A stretch of DNA of 58,038 bases from Anaerolineaceae bacterium UBA6133 (GCA_002435825.1 DIVL01000027.1:1-58038), one strand, 5' to 3'; positions 1 through 8,945 are shown, counted from the stretch's first letter. The notes: a model not told the origin generated them from the letters alone. Translations and numbers: made by a program.

Positions 1-53
1 AATTCGCCATAATGAGAATTGCTGAGTGACCTCATATGAATTTCCGTTAGGTT

Positions 54-608
54 TTAATCGAAAACGCTAAAGATGCCTGCCCCGAGATAGGCAAACGCCA
101 GCATTTTGGCAATTTTTCCCAGGAGGCAAAAGAACAAAAACTTCCAGACCGGCATGCGGGATGCGCCCGCGATGAAGCCAGCCACGTCAAATAAAGGATT
201 CGGAACAAGAGCCAGCAGAAATATCGTCCAGGATTGGTTGCGCTGCATCCAGGCTGTCAATTTTTTGACCTTATCGGATTTTTCGAGCATTGGCTGCCCG
301 CTGAACCCCGCCAGGTATCCCGAAAGTTCGCCCAATGCTGCCCCTGCTCCGGAAGCAATCGCCACCCAAAAGGGGTCGAAGACCATAGCCATTGCCGAGG
401 TGATCATCACCCCGGGCAAAGGAACCAGGATCGTGGCGTTTGAAAACAGTGATACGAGGAAAATGCCTGGATACCCATAAGCCTTAAATTGCTGAATTTT
501 GTCGCGATTGAGAATAAGCAGAACAGTGCCTGCCAACAATAGAACAAGCAGCGCGATACGTAAAAAAAGTTGTGGCTTAGTAAATTTGGGTTTTTCTTCC
601 ACGGTCAA
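54..608 (-). CDS. VTT-domain (DedA/TVP38-like) integral membrane protein
   Basis: This 184-residue protein is hydrophobic with a short charged N-terminus. The first membrane segment is at about residues 15-32. The segment SNATILVPLPGVMITSAMA followed by a glycine-rich stretch (GAGAALGELSGYLAG) is typical of the VTT (SNARE-associated Golgi/DedA) fold with its re-entrant loop. The C-terminal part (LVPNPLFDVAGFIAGASRM, then a long hydrophobic helix) also fits the family. Members are thought to act in membrane lipid or undecaprenyl-phosphate flipping; a specific role cannot be read here. The start is a TTG overlapping the stop codon of the uridine kinase gene upstream, so translation is probably coupled. 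A GTG two codons further in is an alternative start. Confidence 0.8.
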   Translation of the reverse strand: MTVEEKPKFTKPQLFLRIALLVLLLAGTVLLILNRDKIQQFKAYGYPGIFLVSLFSNATILVPLPGVMITSAMAMVFDPFWVAIASGAGAALGELSGYLAGFSGQPMLEKSDKVKKLTAWMQRNQSWTIFLLALVPNPLFDVAGFIAGASRMPVWKFLFFCLLGKIAKMLAFAYLGAGIFSVFD

Positions 609-1234
609 TCAGACAGCAACGCTTTGAGGCGTGCGATCACCATATCTGACGCTACCGTATTAAGTCCGCCCTCGGGGATAATCACGTCCGCAAAACGCTT
701 TGTGGGTTCCACAAATTCGATAAAACTCGGACGGACAGTCCTCAGGTATTGATCGATCACTGATTCAACCGTGCGACCGCGTTCGGTCACATCCCTTAAC
801 AGACGGCGAATGAAGCAGATGTCCTGATCGGTATCCACATAGAGTTTCATTGAGCATAGATTGCGCAGCTTGGGCTCAACAAAAATAAGAATTCCTTCCA
901 CCAGGATGATTGGTTTGGGTTGGATGTGAACCGTTGCTGCAGCGCGCGTATGTCGTTTAAAATCATAGACCGGCAGGTCGACCGCTTCTCCGTGCTTGAG
1001 GGCGTGGATGTGCTTGATCAATAGCTCAGTTTCAAGCGAATCAGGGTGGTCATAATTGACCATAAGCCGCTCTTCAAAGGTCTTATTACTCTGATCCCGA
1101 TAATAGGCATCATGCGGCAATAGGGCGATTCGGTCTTGCCCGATCGCATTGAGAATACTGCTCGCCAAAGTCGTTTTCCCTGAGCCGGATCCACCTGCGA
1201 TACCAATAATCAAAGGAGTGGAAGATGTGGGCAT
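605..1234 (-). CDS. udk: Uridine kinase
   Basis: The enzyme phosphorylates uridine/cytidine to UMP/CMP in pyrimidine salvage. The N-terminus carries a Walker A P-loop (GIAGGSGSGKTTLA), followed by the DAYYRD and NYDHPDS motifs and the ILVEGILIF strand, all typical of Udk. At 209 aa it matches the usual family length. I chose the ATG at 1232-1234 because the upstream extension of the reading frame is not Udk-like and contains the promoter. There is no clear ribosome-binding site. A TATAAT box ends only 6 nt before this ATG, so the messenger may be leaderless. The gene is divergent from folD and overlaps the start of the VTT-domain gene downstream. Confidence 0.93.
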   Translation of the reverse strand: MPTSSTPLIIGIAGGSGSGKTTLASSILNAIGQDRIALLPHDAYYRDQSNKTFEERLMVNYDHPDSLETELLIKHIHALKHGEAVDLPVYDFKRHTRAAATVHIQPKPIILVEGILIFVEPKLRNLCSMKLYVDTDQDICFIRRLLRDVTERGRTVESVIDQYLRTVRPSFIEFVEPTKRFADVIIPEGGLNTVASDMVIARLKALLSD

Positions 1235-1240
1235 GAGCAG

Positions 1241-1264
1241 ATTATACCTTCCTTTCGGGTATAA
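1241..1264. promoter_or_regulatory. Divergent -10 boxes for udk (-) and folD (+)
   Basis: Two TATAAT hexamers lie back to back in the 48-bp gap. One is on the minus strand at 1241-1246, 6 nt before the udk ATG. The other is on the plus strand at 1259-1264 (preceded by GGG), about 18 nt before the folD ATG. The two promoters must overlap, so udk and folD are probably transcribed competitively or in a coordinated way. The -35 elements are not clear. Confidence 0.6.
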
Positions 1265-1282
1265 TGACCCACGGAGGCAAAC

Positions 1283-2164
1283 ATGAGCGCGAAAATAATC
1301 GATGGAAAACAAATTGGGCAGGAAATCCGTGACGAAGTCAAAGTGGCAGTTGATGACCGTCTGAAAAGAGGTCTCCCTGCACCGGGTTTGGCTACCGTCC
1401 TTGTAGGTGAAAACCCAGCCTCGCAGGTTTATGTGCGCAGCAAACAAAAAGCTTGCGCCGAAACTGGGATTAACTCATTTGGTCACAATCTCCCCGAGGA
1501 TGCCACCCAGAAAGAGGTTGAAGCACTGGTTCGAAAACTTAATGCTGACCCCACAGTCAATGGCATCCTTGTGCAATTGCCCCTTCCCCGCCACCTGGAT
1601 GAAGAAAAAGTGCTCAGCGCCATCGATCTGAACAAAGACGTGGACGGCTTCCACCCGGTCAACATCGGGCGCTTAGCGCAAAAAGGTCGCGAGCCTGTCT
1701 TTGTGCCCTGCACGCCTGCCGGCTGCATGGTGCTATTGGAGCGCGCTGGCGCGCAGCTCAGCGGCGCGAATGCCGTGGTACTTGGTCGCTCGAATATCGT
1801 TGGCATGCCAGTAGCTCTGCTGCTGGTCAAAGCCAATGCCACTGTCACCATTTGCCACTCACGCACGCGCGACCTGCCTTCTGTGGTCAGGGAAGCTGAT
1901 GTGTTGGTGGCAGCCATTGGTCAGCCCGAATTCGTCAAAAAAGAATGGGTGAAGCCGGGAGCGATTGTGATCGATGTGGGCATTAATCGCAAAGAAGATG
2001 CCAGTGCCAAACGCGGCTACCGCCTTGTGGGTGATGTAGCTTTTGATGAAGTCTCGGAAGTTGCCGGCGCGATCACCCCTGTGCCTGGCGGCGTCGGACC
2101 AATGACCATCGCCATGCTGCTCCAAAACACGCTCCGCGCAGCCGAATTGGCTGACCAGTCTTAA
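1283..2164 (+). CDS. folD: Bifunctional methylenetetrahydrofolate dehydrogenase / methenyltetrahydrofolate cyclohydrolase FolD
   Basis: FolD interconverts methylene-, methenyl- and 10-formyl-tetrahydrofolate, the one-carbon donors for purine synthesis. The 293-residue length is standard. Diagnostic features are the N-terminal K-Q-G pattern (IIDGKQIGQEIR), the catalytic YVRSKQKAC segment (Tyr-x3-Lys), QLPLPRHLDE, the PCTPAGCM motif, the Rossmann segment VVLGRSNIVGMPVA and the C-terminal PVPGGVGPMTIAMLLQNT signature. The ATG is preceded by a strong GGAGG at 1273-1277. It starts a rightward gene series in which the amidohydrolase follows after 15 bp. Confidence 0.97.
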   Translation: MSAKIIDGKQIGQEIRDEVKVAVDDRLKRGLPAPGLATVLVGENPASQVYVRSKQKACAETGINSFGHNLPEDATQKEVEALVRKLNADPTVNGILVQLPLPRHLDEEKVLSAIDLNKDVDGFHPVNIGRLAQKGREPVFVPCTPAGCMVLLERAGAQLSGANAVVLGRSNIVGMPVALLLVKANATVTICHSRTRDLPSVVREADVLVAAIGQPEFVKKEWVKPGAIVIDVGINRKEDASAKRGYRLVGDVAFDEVSEVAGAITPVPGGVGPMTIAMLLQNTLRAAELADQS

Positions 2165-2179
2165 TCCCAGGAGGTTCCC

Positions 2180-3565
2180 ATGCCGACCTTACTCGTCAAA
2201 AACGCTGACCTGATCGTTACCATGGACGGGCAGGACCGCGAGCTGAAAGATGCCGCGATCTTCTGTCGGGATGGTTTTATCGAACAAATCGGCAGCCAGG
2301 CTGATCTGCCCCAAAGCGCGGATGAAGTGCTGGACCTGAGCCATCATGTTGTTTTGCCTGGTCTGATCAACACCCATCACCACTTTTATCAGACCCTGAC
2401 ACGCGCTTTGCCTGCTGCCCAGGATGCTAACCTCTTCAACTGGCTGACCACGCTCTACCCCATCTGGGCGCGCATGACCCCGGAGGATATCTTCACCAGC
2501 ACTCAAACCGCCCTGGCAGAATTGGCACTCTCCGGCTGCACGACTGCTTCAGATCACCTCTACCTGTTCCCCAATGGCAGCAAACTGGACGACGAGATCG
2601 CTGCCGCGGCAGAAATCGGACTGCGCCTGCATGCGTCGCGCGGCTCAATGAGCCTCGGTCAGTCACAAGGTGGGCTCCCACCTGATTCCGTTGTGGATAC
2701 AGAAGAGAACATCCTCAAGGACAGCGAACGCCTGATTCAGCGCTACCACGATCCCAAACCCGGATCCAAACTGCAAATTGTGCTGGCGCCCTGTTCCCCC
2801 TTCAGCGTCACGGGTGAACTGATGCGCGAGTCGGCAGCTTTGGCTCGCAAATACGGTGTTCACCTCCATACCCACCTCGCTGAAACTGAAGATGAAGATG
2901 ACTTCTGCCTGGCAAAGTTCGGGCACAAACCGGTAGCCTACATGCAGACGGTCGATTGGATCGGGGATGACGTCTGGTTTGCCCATTCAGTCTGGGTGAA
3001 TGAAGACGAGATGGACCTTTATGCCCATCATGGCTGCGGTGTAGCCCACTGCCCCTCCTCCAACATGCGCCTGGCATCCGGTATCGCGCCAGTGATGAAC
3101 ATGCTGGCACGTGGTGTAAAGCTGGGGCTCGGCGTGGATGGCTCTGCCAGCAACGACGGCTCGCATATGCTCAACGAAGTGCGCCAGGCATTGCTGCTCG
3201 CGCGTCTGAACAGCGGCATCAAAGGCGCGTCGCGCTCCGCGCCAGACGCCCCACCCCTCATGACTGCCCGCCAGGCACTCTCTATTGCCACGCGCGGGGG
3301 CGCTTCGGTACTTGGACGCAAGGACATCGGCTCACTTGAGGTAGGCAAATGCGCAGATTTCTTCGCCATTGACCTGCACCAGCTGGACTATGCCGGGGCA
3401 ATCGCTGATCCCCTTGCCACCATTCTTTTCTGCCAGCCCGTCAAGGCGAACTGGACGGTTGTCGGCGGGGAGGTCATCGTGCGTGAAGGTCAGTTGACCA
3501 GGCTTGATGTTCAGAAACAAGTTGAGAAACACAATCAGGCGACCAAACGCCTGTTGCAAATTTGA
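2180..3565 (+). CDS. 8-oxoguanine deaminase-like amidohydrolase (Atz/Trz/SsnA group)
   Basis: This is a cytoplasmic metal-dependent aminohydrolase of 461 aa. It has the N-terminal PGLINTHHHFYQTLTRA metal site, a GCTTASDHLYLFP segment, LHTHLAET (third metal histidine and catalytic Glu), FAHSVWV, the CPSSNMRLASG substrate loop and LGLGVDGSASND with the metal-binding Asp. These segments match enzymes annotated as 8-oxoguanine deaminase or hydroxyatrazine-type aminohydrolase, which deaminate purines or triazines. Deamination of an oxidised purine or guanine analogue is therefore the best guess, but the exact substrate is inferred. It has a good ribosome-binding site (AGGAGG) and is followed by carbamate kinase after 39 bp. 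Hydantoinase further along suggests nucleobase catabolism. Confidence 0.85.
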   Translation: MPTLLVKNADLIVTMDGQDRELKDAAIFCRDGFIEQIGSQADLPQSADEVLDLSHHVVLPGLINTHHHFYQTLTRALPAAQDANLFNWLTTLYPIWARMTPEDIFTSTQTALAELALSGCTTASDHLYLFPNGSKLDDEIAAAAEIGLRLHASRGSMSLGQSQGGLPPDSVVDTEENILKDSERLIQRYHDPKPGSKLQIVLAPCSPFSVTGELMRESAALARKYGVHLHTHLAETEDEDDFCLAKFGHKPVAYMQTVDWIGDDVWFAHSVWVNEDEMDLYAHHGCGVAHCPSSNMRLASGIAPVMNMLARGVKLGLGVDGSASNDGSHMLNEVRQALLLARLNSGIKGASRSAPDAPPLMTARQALSIATRGGASVLGRKDIGSLEVGKCADFFAIDLHQLDYAGAIADPLATILFCQPVKANWTVVGGEVIVREGQLTRLDVQKQVEKHNQATKRLLQI

Positions 3566-3604
3566 ATACTTACACACACAAGGATTTCCAAGGAGACTCT
3601 TTCT

Positions 3605-4552
3605 ATGCAAAGTAAAGGTTTGGCAGTAGTTGCAGTAGGTGGCAACGCATTAATCAAAGATAAGAACCATCAGACCGTTCCCGATCAGTATCAAGCTGCA
3701 GCGGAAACGATGAAACACATCGCCAACATGATTACCGAGGGTTGGGACGTCGTGGTAACGCACGGAAATGGTCCGCAGGTTGGCTTTATCCTGCGTCGTT
3801 CTGAGTTGGCATCCCACGAGCTGCACGAAGTTCCGCTGGACTACTGCGGTGCCGACACCCAGGGTGCCATCGGCTACATGTTCCAGCAAGCCCTGCACAA
3901 CGAATTTCGCTTGCGCGGGATCAGCAAACAAGCCGTTACGGTCGTCACCCAAACTATCGTCGATCGCAACGATCCCGCCTTCCAAAACCCAACCAAACCC
4001 ATCGGTTCCTTCATGGATGAATCAGCCGCCAAGGAAAAAATGGCAAAAGAAGGCTGGACCATGGTGGAAGACGCCGGACGCGGTTGGCGGCGTGTGGTGC
4101 CCTCCCCAATCCCGCAGACGATCGTGGAAGCGGATGCCATTCGCAGTTTGATCAACCAGGGATTTGTGGTTATTGCTGTTGGTGGCGGCGGCATTCCCGT
4201 GTTGCAACTGGAAAATGGCGATCTTACCGGTGTGGAAGCCGTGATCGATAAGGACTTCGGTTCAGCCATCCTTGCCAGCATGATCAATGCCGACCTCTTC
4301 CTGATCAGCACCGCGGTGGAAAAAGTGGCCATCAACTTTAACAAACCTGATCAAAAATGGCTGGACACAATGACCGTAGCGGAAGCGCGAAAATACCTGG
4401 CTGATGGTCAGTTTGCCAAAGGCTCGATGCTGCCAAAGATCGAAGCCATCCTGAAATTCATGGACAAGGGCGGCAAAAAGGCCCTGATCACCGACCCGGA
4501 ACACATCAAAGATGCGCTTGAAGGCAAAACAGGCACCTGGATCCTGCCTTAG
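3605..4552 (+). CDS. arcC: Carbamate kinase
   Basis: The enzyme transfers phosphate from carbamoyl phosphate to ADP, giving ATP, CO2 and ammonia at the end of fermentative arginine, agmatine, allantoin or purine pathways. At 315 aa it has the full set of family motifs: VVAVGGNALIKD at the N-terminus, VVTHGNGPQVG, the DYCGADTQGAIGYM region, VVIAVGGGGIPV, DKDFGSAILA and the C-terminal KGSMLPKIEA/ITDPEHIKDAL segment. The start ATG follows AAGGAG. No arcA or ornithine carbamoyltransferase is adjacent. The neighbours are the deaminase and, further on, a hydantoinase, so carbamoyl phosphate from nucleobase or ureide breakdown is a more likely source than arginine. Confidence 0.95.
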   Translation: MQSKGLAVVAVGGNALIKDKNHQTVPDQYQAAAETMKHIANMITEGWDVVVTHGNGPQVGFILRRSELASHELHEVPLDYCGADTQGAIGYMFQQALHNEFRLRGISKQAVTVVTQTIVDRNDPAFQNPTKPIGSFMDESAAKEKMAKEGWTMVEDAGRGWRRVVPSPIPQTIVEADAIRSLINQGFVVIAVGGGGIPVLQLENGDLTGVEAVIDKDFGSAILASMINADLFLISTAVEKVAINFNKPDQKWLDTMTVAEARKYLADGQFAKGSMLPKIEAILKFMDKGGKKALITDPEHIKDALEGKTGTWILP

Positions 4553-4665
4553 GCGGATTACGGGTAGAATAAACATAATTGGATATTACGCGGGATGAGC
4601 GGTGGGTCAGGCTCAAGCACTGGAGGACTCACCCCTTATCTTTTCGTAACTTAATGAGAAACATC

Positions 4666-5910
4666 ATGCCGCTTAGCTACTTTCAATGCTCTGAATGTGG
4701 GCAGTGTTTTGAGCCCGACCAGGTCACCTATAACTGTTTGACCTGTGGTGGCAACCTGGATACTCACTTCAGCTTTGAAGAAAACCCAAATGAGATCGAC
4801 CAGACCGCTATTTTGCAGAGCGATGAAGCCTCAATCTGGCGCTACGCGCCCTTGCTTGCAGCCCCTGACCCTGGTTACCGGAATACCCCCCTCCACCAGG
4901 TGGGCTGTACCCCGGTCTATCAACCCGAAACCCTGCGCAAACGTCTTGGCATGCAGGAACTCTGGATCAAAGACGAGAGCCGTAATCCAAGCGCGTCCTT
5001 CAAGGATCGCGCCAGCGCCCTGGTGGTTGCCCGCGCGATTGAAGCGGATATTCAAACCATTATTGCAGCCTCTACCGGCAACGCCGGCGCAGCCATGGCA
5101 TGCATGGCTGCCAGCGTAGGCAAAAAGGCGGTCATTATCGCGCCGCGTAGTGCCCCACCCGCCAAAGTCGCGCAGTTACTGACCTTTGGTGCCCGGGTGG
5201 TGCTTGTGGACGGCACCTACGACCAGGCGTTTGACCTGAGCATTGAAGCCTCTCATGAACTTGGCTGGTATAACCGCAACACTGGCTACAACCCCTATAC
5301 TGTGGAAGGCAAAAAGACTGCCGGACTGGAAATTTGGGAGCAAGTGCTGCGAAATCGTGAGAAATTCGCGCAAAATTTGACGGTTTTTATCCCCGTGGGT
5401 GACGGCAACATCCTCAGCGGCGCGGCAAAAGGTTTTGTTGACCTGCTTGCGTTGGGTTGGATCGAAAAATTGCCAAAGCTGGTAGGCGTGCAGGCCGAAG
5501 GCTCAGCCGCCATTTACAATACCTTTCATGCTGGCAAAGATGTTATCGATCCGGTAAGCGCAAAAACCATCGCAGACAGTATCAGCGTGGATTTGCCCCG
5601 CGATGGACTGCGGGCGCTCAAGCGTGTCAGGCAGAGCGGTGGATACTTCCTGACTGTATCCGATCAAGAGATCTTGCGAGCTATCCCGACGCTTGGCAAA
5701 GCCGGGCTCTTCGTTGAGCCTGCCGCAGCCGCGGCATTCGCCGGGCTCCAGGCAGCCATCAGGCAGGGTCTGCATCACCCCGATGAACCCGCCCTGGTGC
5801 TCTGTACAGGCAGCGGACTGAAGGACATCAATGCTGCCATGCGAGCCATAGAGCCCGCCCCCATCATTGAACCAACGTTAAAACAACTCAAAGAGGCGCT
5901 TCATGTCTGA
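4666..5910 (+). CDS. thrC: Threonine synthase (zinc-ribbon, beta-family PLP enzyme)
   Basis: The 414-residue product begins with a zinc ribbon (CSECGQCF ... CLTCGG) and then a beta-family PLP core. The PLP lysine lies in NPSASFKDRAS, the phosphate-binding loop is ASTGNAGAAMA, and PVGDGNILSGAAKG and CTGSGLKD follow. This fits archaeal/Thermus-type threonine synthase, which makes threonine from O-phosphohomoserine. The frame is open back to a TTG at 4579 and an ATG at 4654. I chose ATG 4666 because the homologous N-terminus starts just before the zinc ribbon; the start is not certain. Its place between carbamate kinase and a glycosyltransferase is unusual for thr genes, so a related elimination reaction in the neighbouring catabolic pathway is possible. 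Confidence 0.78.
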   Translation: MPLSYFQCSECGQCFEPDQVTYNCLTCGGNLDTHFSFEENPNEIDQTAILQSDEASIWRYAPLLAAPDPGYRNTPLHQVGCTPVYQPETLRKRLGMQELWIKDESRNPSASFKDRASALVVARAIEADIQTIIAASTGNAGAAMACMAASVGKKAVIIAPRSAPPAKVAQLLTFGARVVLVDGTYDQAFDLSIEASHELGWYNRNTGYNPYTVEGKKTAGLEIWEQVLRNREKFAQNLTVFIPVGDGNILSGAAKGFVDLLALGWIEKLPKLVGVQAEGSAAIYNTFHAGKDVIDPVSAKTIADSISVDLPRDGLRALKRVRQSGGYFLTVSDQEILRAIPTLGKAGLFVEPAAAAAFAGLQAAIRQGLHHPDEPALVLCTGSGLKDINAAMRAIEPAPIIEPTLKQLKEALHV

Positions 5911-6871
5911 ACCAGTCTTTACCATTATTGCCCCGATTTTCAATGAGATCGAAAACCTGCCCCTGTTTTACGCCCGGGTCAGCGAAGTCATGAACCAGAC
6001 TGGCGAGGAATGGGAGCTGATCCTGGTGGATGACGGCAGTTCGGACGGTTCCACCGACAGCATTCGCACGCTTGCCTCACAGGACGAACGTGTGCGTCCG
6101 GTCATTTTTGCCCGCAATTTTGGTCATCAGATCGCCGTGACTGCCGGGATGGATTACAGCCGCGGTCAGGCTGTTGTCATCATTGACTCTGACTTGCAGG
6201 ACCCACCCGAGGTGATCCTCGCGTTGATTGAAAAGTGGCGCGAAGGTTACCAGGTGGTGTACGCGGTGCGCACTGAGCGCGAAGGGGAAAGCTGGTTCAA
6301 ACTGACCACCGCATCACTCTTCTACAAGCTAATATACAAAATTACGGACGTGAAAATGCCGCTCAACACCGGTGATTTTCGCCTGATCGACCGCCAGGCG
6401 CTGAACATTATCAACCAGATGCGTGAGCGCAATCGCATCCTGCGCGGCATGGGTGCCTGGGTGGGCTTCAGGCAGATCGGCGTGGAGTACAAACGCGCCG
6501 CACGCCATGCCGGGCAAACCCACTACCCGCTCAAGAATATGATCCGTCTGGCAATGAACGCCGTGACCGGCTTCTCGACCTTTCCGCTTCAAATGCTGAC
6601 TACCAGCGGAATCGCGCTGGTAGCGCTCAGCCTCTTGCTGCTGCTTATCTATCTTGGCCTTGCAATTTTCAACGGCTTCGACCTAACCTACATACTTGCA
6701 ACCTGGCTGACCGTAATCTTTTTGGCTGGCGTCCTGCTGATCGGCATGGGCGTGCTCGGTGAGTACATCGGTCGCATCTACGACGAAGCCAAAGGTCGTC
6801 CACTTTACATTGTTGCCGAAGGACCCGATAAGTCCCTCGACCCTACCCGGCTCGATCGGGAAAAAGAATAA
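5903..6871 (+). CDS. Family 2 glycosyltransferase, polyprenyl-phosphate (DPM1/GtrB-like) type
   Basis: This 322-aa protein has a GT-A domain at about residues 5-225 with DDGSSDGS and the metal-binding acidic motif DSDLQDPPE. Two C-terminal transmembrane helices follow (about 235-255 and 268-290), with GMGVLGEYIGRIYDE in between and after. That architecture belongs to enzymes that load a sugar from a nucleotide donor onto a membrane polyprenyl phosphate for transfer to glycans or lipids outside. Its ATG overlaps the end of the threonine synthase gene by 8 bp (ATGTCTGA), which implies co-translation. It has no obvious link to the neighbouring catabolic genes. Confidence 0.88.
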   Translation: MSEPVFTIIAPIFNEIENLPLFYARVSEVMNQTGEEWELILVDDGSSDGSTDSIRTLASQDERVRPVIFARNFGHQIAVTAGMDYSRGQAVVIIDSDLQDPPEVILALIEKWREGYQVVYAVRTEREGESWFKLTTASLFYKLIYKITDVKMPLNTGDFRLIDRQALNIINQMRERNRILRGMGAWVGFRQIGVEYKRAARHAGQTHYPLKNMIRLAMNAVTGFSTFPLQMLTTSGIALVALSLLLLLIYLGLAIFNGFDLTYILATWLTVIFLAGVLLIGMGVLGEYIGRIYDEAKGRPLYIVAEGPDKSLDPTRLDREKE

Positions 6872-6899
6872 AAATAAAAAGAACCACAGGAACCCAAAC

Positions 6900-8369
6900 A
6901 TGACAAAAATCGATTTGACCATTATGCATGACCGCCTTGAACGTACCCTTCAGCGTGTACGCGAACGCAAAATCATCATTCCCACCTTCGCGCAGCAGCG
7001 TGACCCCTCGCTGGTGCCCGCTGATATTCAGGATCGCTTGAAAGAAATCGGCCTTTGGGATCTGCACCCTCTGAATTTGTTCCGCATCACCTGGCACAAT
7101 GAGCCCAAGCCCTTTGGTGGACTGTTTGGGGGTCTCAACTACCTCGAGTTTCCTTCCAGCTTCACCGGCACCAAAGCAAGGGTCGTAGCCCTTGTGGGCA
7201 AGTGGTTCCCCTGCGGCGTCCACAAGGTCGGTGCCGCGTTTGGCTGCCTTGTCCCTCGCCTCATCACCGGTCAATTTGACCCCACTACTCAGAAGGCGGT
7301 CTGGCCATCAACTGGAAACTATTGCCGCGGTGGCGCTTATGATTCACATTTGCTGGCTTGTGAATCAGTCGCCATTCTTCCTGAAGGTATGAGCAAGGAA
7401 CGTTTTGATTGGCTTAAAACCGTGGCTGGTGAGGTTATCGCCACGCCTGGCACTGAATCTAACGTCAAGGAAATCTTTGACAAATGCTGGGAACTTCGCC
7501 GCAGTGGTGAGGACTTGATGATCTTCAATCAGTTCGATGAATTTGGCAACTACCTCTGGCATTATCTAATGTCTGGCGATGCTTTGGAAGAGTTAACCCG
7601 CCAACTTTTAGGTGAAAAAGGGCAATTAGCAGGTTTCGCGTCAGCAACCGGTTCCGCCGGCACGATTGCCGCTGGCGACTACCTGAAACAGAAATTCCCT
7701 GGCGTGAAAATCATCGCCAGCGAAGCCCTGCAATGCCCCACCCTGCTCAATAACGGCTTCGGTGCCCACCGCATCGAAGGCATCGGCGACAAACACGTCC
7801 CCTGGATCCACAATTCAAAGAACACCGACTTCATTACAGCCATTGATGACAACGCTGTCGTCAATCTCGCCCGTTTATTCAATGAACCTGCAGGGAAACA
7901 ACATCTGATCGACGCTGGTTTTGAAGAAGACTTCGTCAACCAACTTGATTTGCTTGGCTTCTCGAGCATTTCCAACCTGCTGACCGCTATCAAATTTGCC
8001 AAGTTCTACGAACTAAGCGAGAATGACCTCGTGCTTACTGTTCTCACTGACTCGATGGAACTTTACCAGAGCCGCTTGATAGAGATGCACGAAGAATTCG
8101 GCCAGTACAGCAAAGAAAACGCCATCGCCGACGAAGCCCGCTACTTGAAAGCTGTCACAACTGACAACATGGAAGAACTTGGCTATTGGGATCGCAAGCG
8201 CATTCACAACCTGAAGTATTACACCTGGGTCGAGCAGCAGGGGCGCACTTACGAAGAAATCATGGCTCAGTGGTATGACCCGGACTACTGGCTCGAAGTC
8301 CAGGCGCAACAGCCTGAAATCGATGCTTTGATCGAGGAATTCAACCACAAGGCGAAAGTTGAGCTCTAA
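6900..8369 (+). CDS. Unusual beta-family PLP-dependent enzyme (cysteine synthase-like), 489 aa
   Basis: The central part resembles fold-type II PLP enzymes. GVHKVGAAFGC at about residue 105 looks like the PLP-lysine segment, WPSTGNYCRGGAYDSHL corresponds to the SGNTG-type loop, and ASATGSAGTIAAGDYL corresponds to the glycine-rich phosphate-binding loop. The protein is about 170 residues longer than CysK. It has an extra N-terminal helical part (HDRLERTLQRVRERKI) and a C-terminal extension rich in aromatic and acidic residues. I cannot assign a substrate. Next to hydantoinase and carbamate kinase it could act as an ammonia-lyase on an amino acid from ring cleavage, as YgeX does in other purine operons; this is inference. 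ATG 6900 is preceded by AGGA at good spacing. Confidence 0.7.
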   Translation: MTKIDLTIMHDRLERTLQRVRERKIIIPTFAQQRDPSLVPADIQDRLKEIGLWDLHPLNLFRITWHNEPKPFGGLFGGLNYLEFPSSFTGTKARVVALVGKWFPCGVHKVGAAFGCLVPRLITGQFDPTTQKAVWPSTGNYCRGGAYDSHLLACESVAILPEGMSKERFDWLKTVAGEVIATPGTESNVKEIFDKCWELRRSGEDLMIFNQFDEFGNYLWHYLMSGDALEELTRQLLGEKGQLAGFASATGSAGTIAAGDYLKQKFPGVKIIASEALQCPTLLNNGFGAHRIEGIGDKHVPWIHNSKNTDFITAIDDNAVVNLARLFNEPAGKQHLIDAGFEEDFVNQLDLLGFSSISNLLTAIKFAKFYELSENDLVLTVLTDSMELYQSRLIEMHEEFGQYSKENAIADEARYLKAVTTDNMEELGYWDRKRIHNLKYYTWVEQQGRTYEEIMAQWYDPDYWLEVQAQQPEIDALIEEFNHKAKVEL

Positions 8370-8378
8370 AGGAGCCAT

Positions 8379-8945
8379 TTGAGCGCGTTTGATGCCATTG
8401 ACGATACCAGCCTGGTGCTGGTGGCAATTATTCCTAACCAAAGGGATCTTGAGATTGCCCGCCTCTTGGGCTGGTATCGCATACCGCTAAAAAACGCTCC
8501 AAAGGTGATCGCCGTCGATTATCTTGCGCTCTACCAGACTGGCAGTTTCGGAGCCGCAGAGCGCTGGCAGATCAAATGGCTGGCTCCGATCGTTGGACAC
8601 GAGCTGACCACCCGCCAACAATTATTTCGAGACCAACCAGACCACCCCAGGGCAAACGAGGAGTACTTCAAGCTCCAGTTGGGCAGCCTGATTGAGCTGC
8701 CCGAACCAATCCCCGCTGGCAATTGGAAACGGGTGACCTTCTTCTACACGACCATGCGGCACGTCAGGGATGCCAAAGAACTGGGCGACTTGCCCGTGCA
8801 CGATCAGGAGCGTCCCGTCCTCTGGGCGGCACTGCGCGAGCGTGCATCCCACAGCGAAGCCTACCAGGCGGCTCCCCTACCGGAGATTCCGTTGGACCCG
8901 GCATTGCTGGCACTGCTTAGCGGCATCACTACGGCGAAAAAGTGA
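8379..8945 (+). CDS. Conserved-looking protein of unknown function, 188 aa
   Basis: I recognise no family. The protein looks soluble and cytoplasmic, with no signal peptide or membrane segment. Visible features are an N-terminal strand-rich part (LVLVAIIPNQRDLEIARLL, then GWYRIPLKNAPKVIAVDYL), WQIKWLAPIVGHEL, and FYTTMRHVRDAKELGDLP. The alternating strands with Trp, Tyr and Arg vaguely recall PUA-like or small nuclease folds, but this is not enough for a call. The start is a TTG after GGAG at 8371-8374; no in-frame ATG is nearby. Gaps of 9 bp upstream and 7 bp downstream place it in one operon with the PLP enzyme and the hydantoinase, so a role in the same pathway or its regulation is possible. 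Confidence 0.75.
   Translation: MSAFDAIDDTSLVLVAIIPNQRDLEIARLLGWYRIPLKNAPKVIAVDYLALYQTGSFGAAERWQIKWLAPIVGHELTTRQQLFRDQPDHPRANEEYFKLQLGSLIELPEPIPAGNWKRVTFFYTTMRHVRDAKELGDLPVHDQERPVLWAALRERASHSEAYQAAPLPEIPLDPALLALLSGITTAKK

Noticed and set aside
4579..4665. Longer N-terminus for threonine synthase starting at TTG 4579
   Set aside because: The extra residues do not resemble the family, no ribosome-binding site is placed for it, and homologous proteins start near the zinc ribbon. The exact start remains uncertain.
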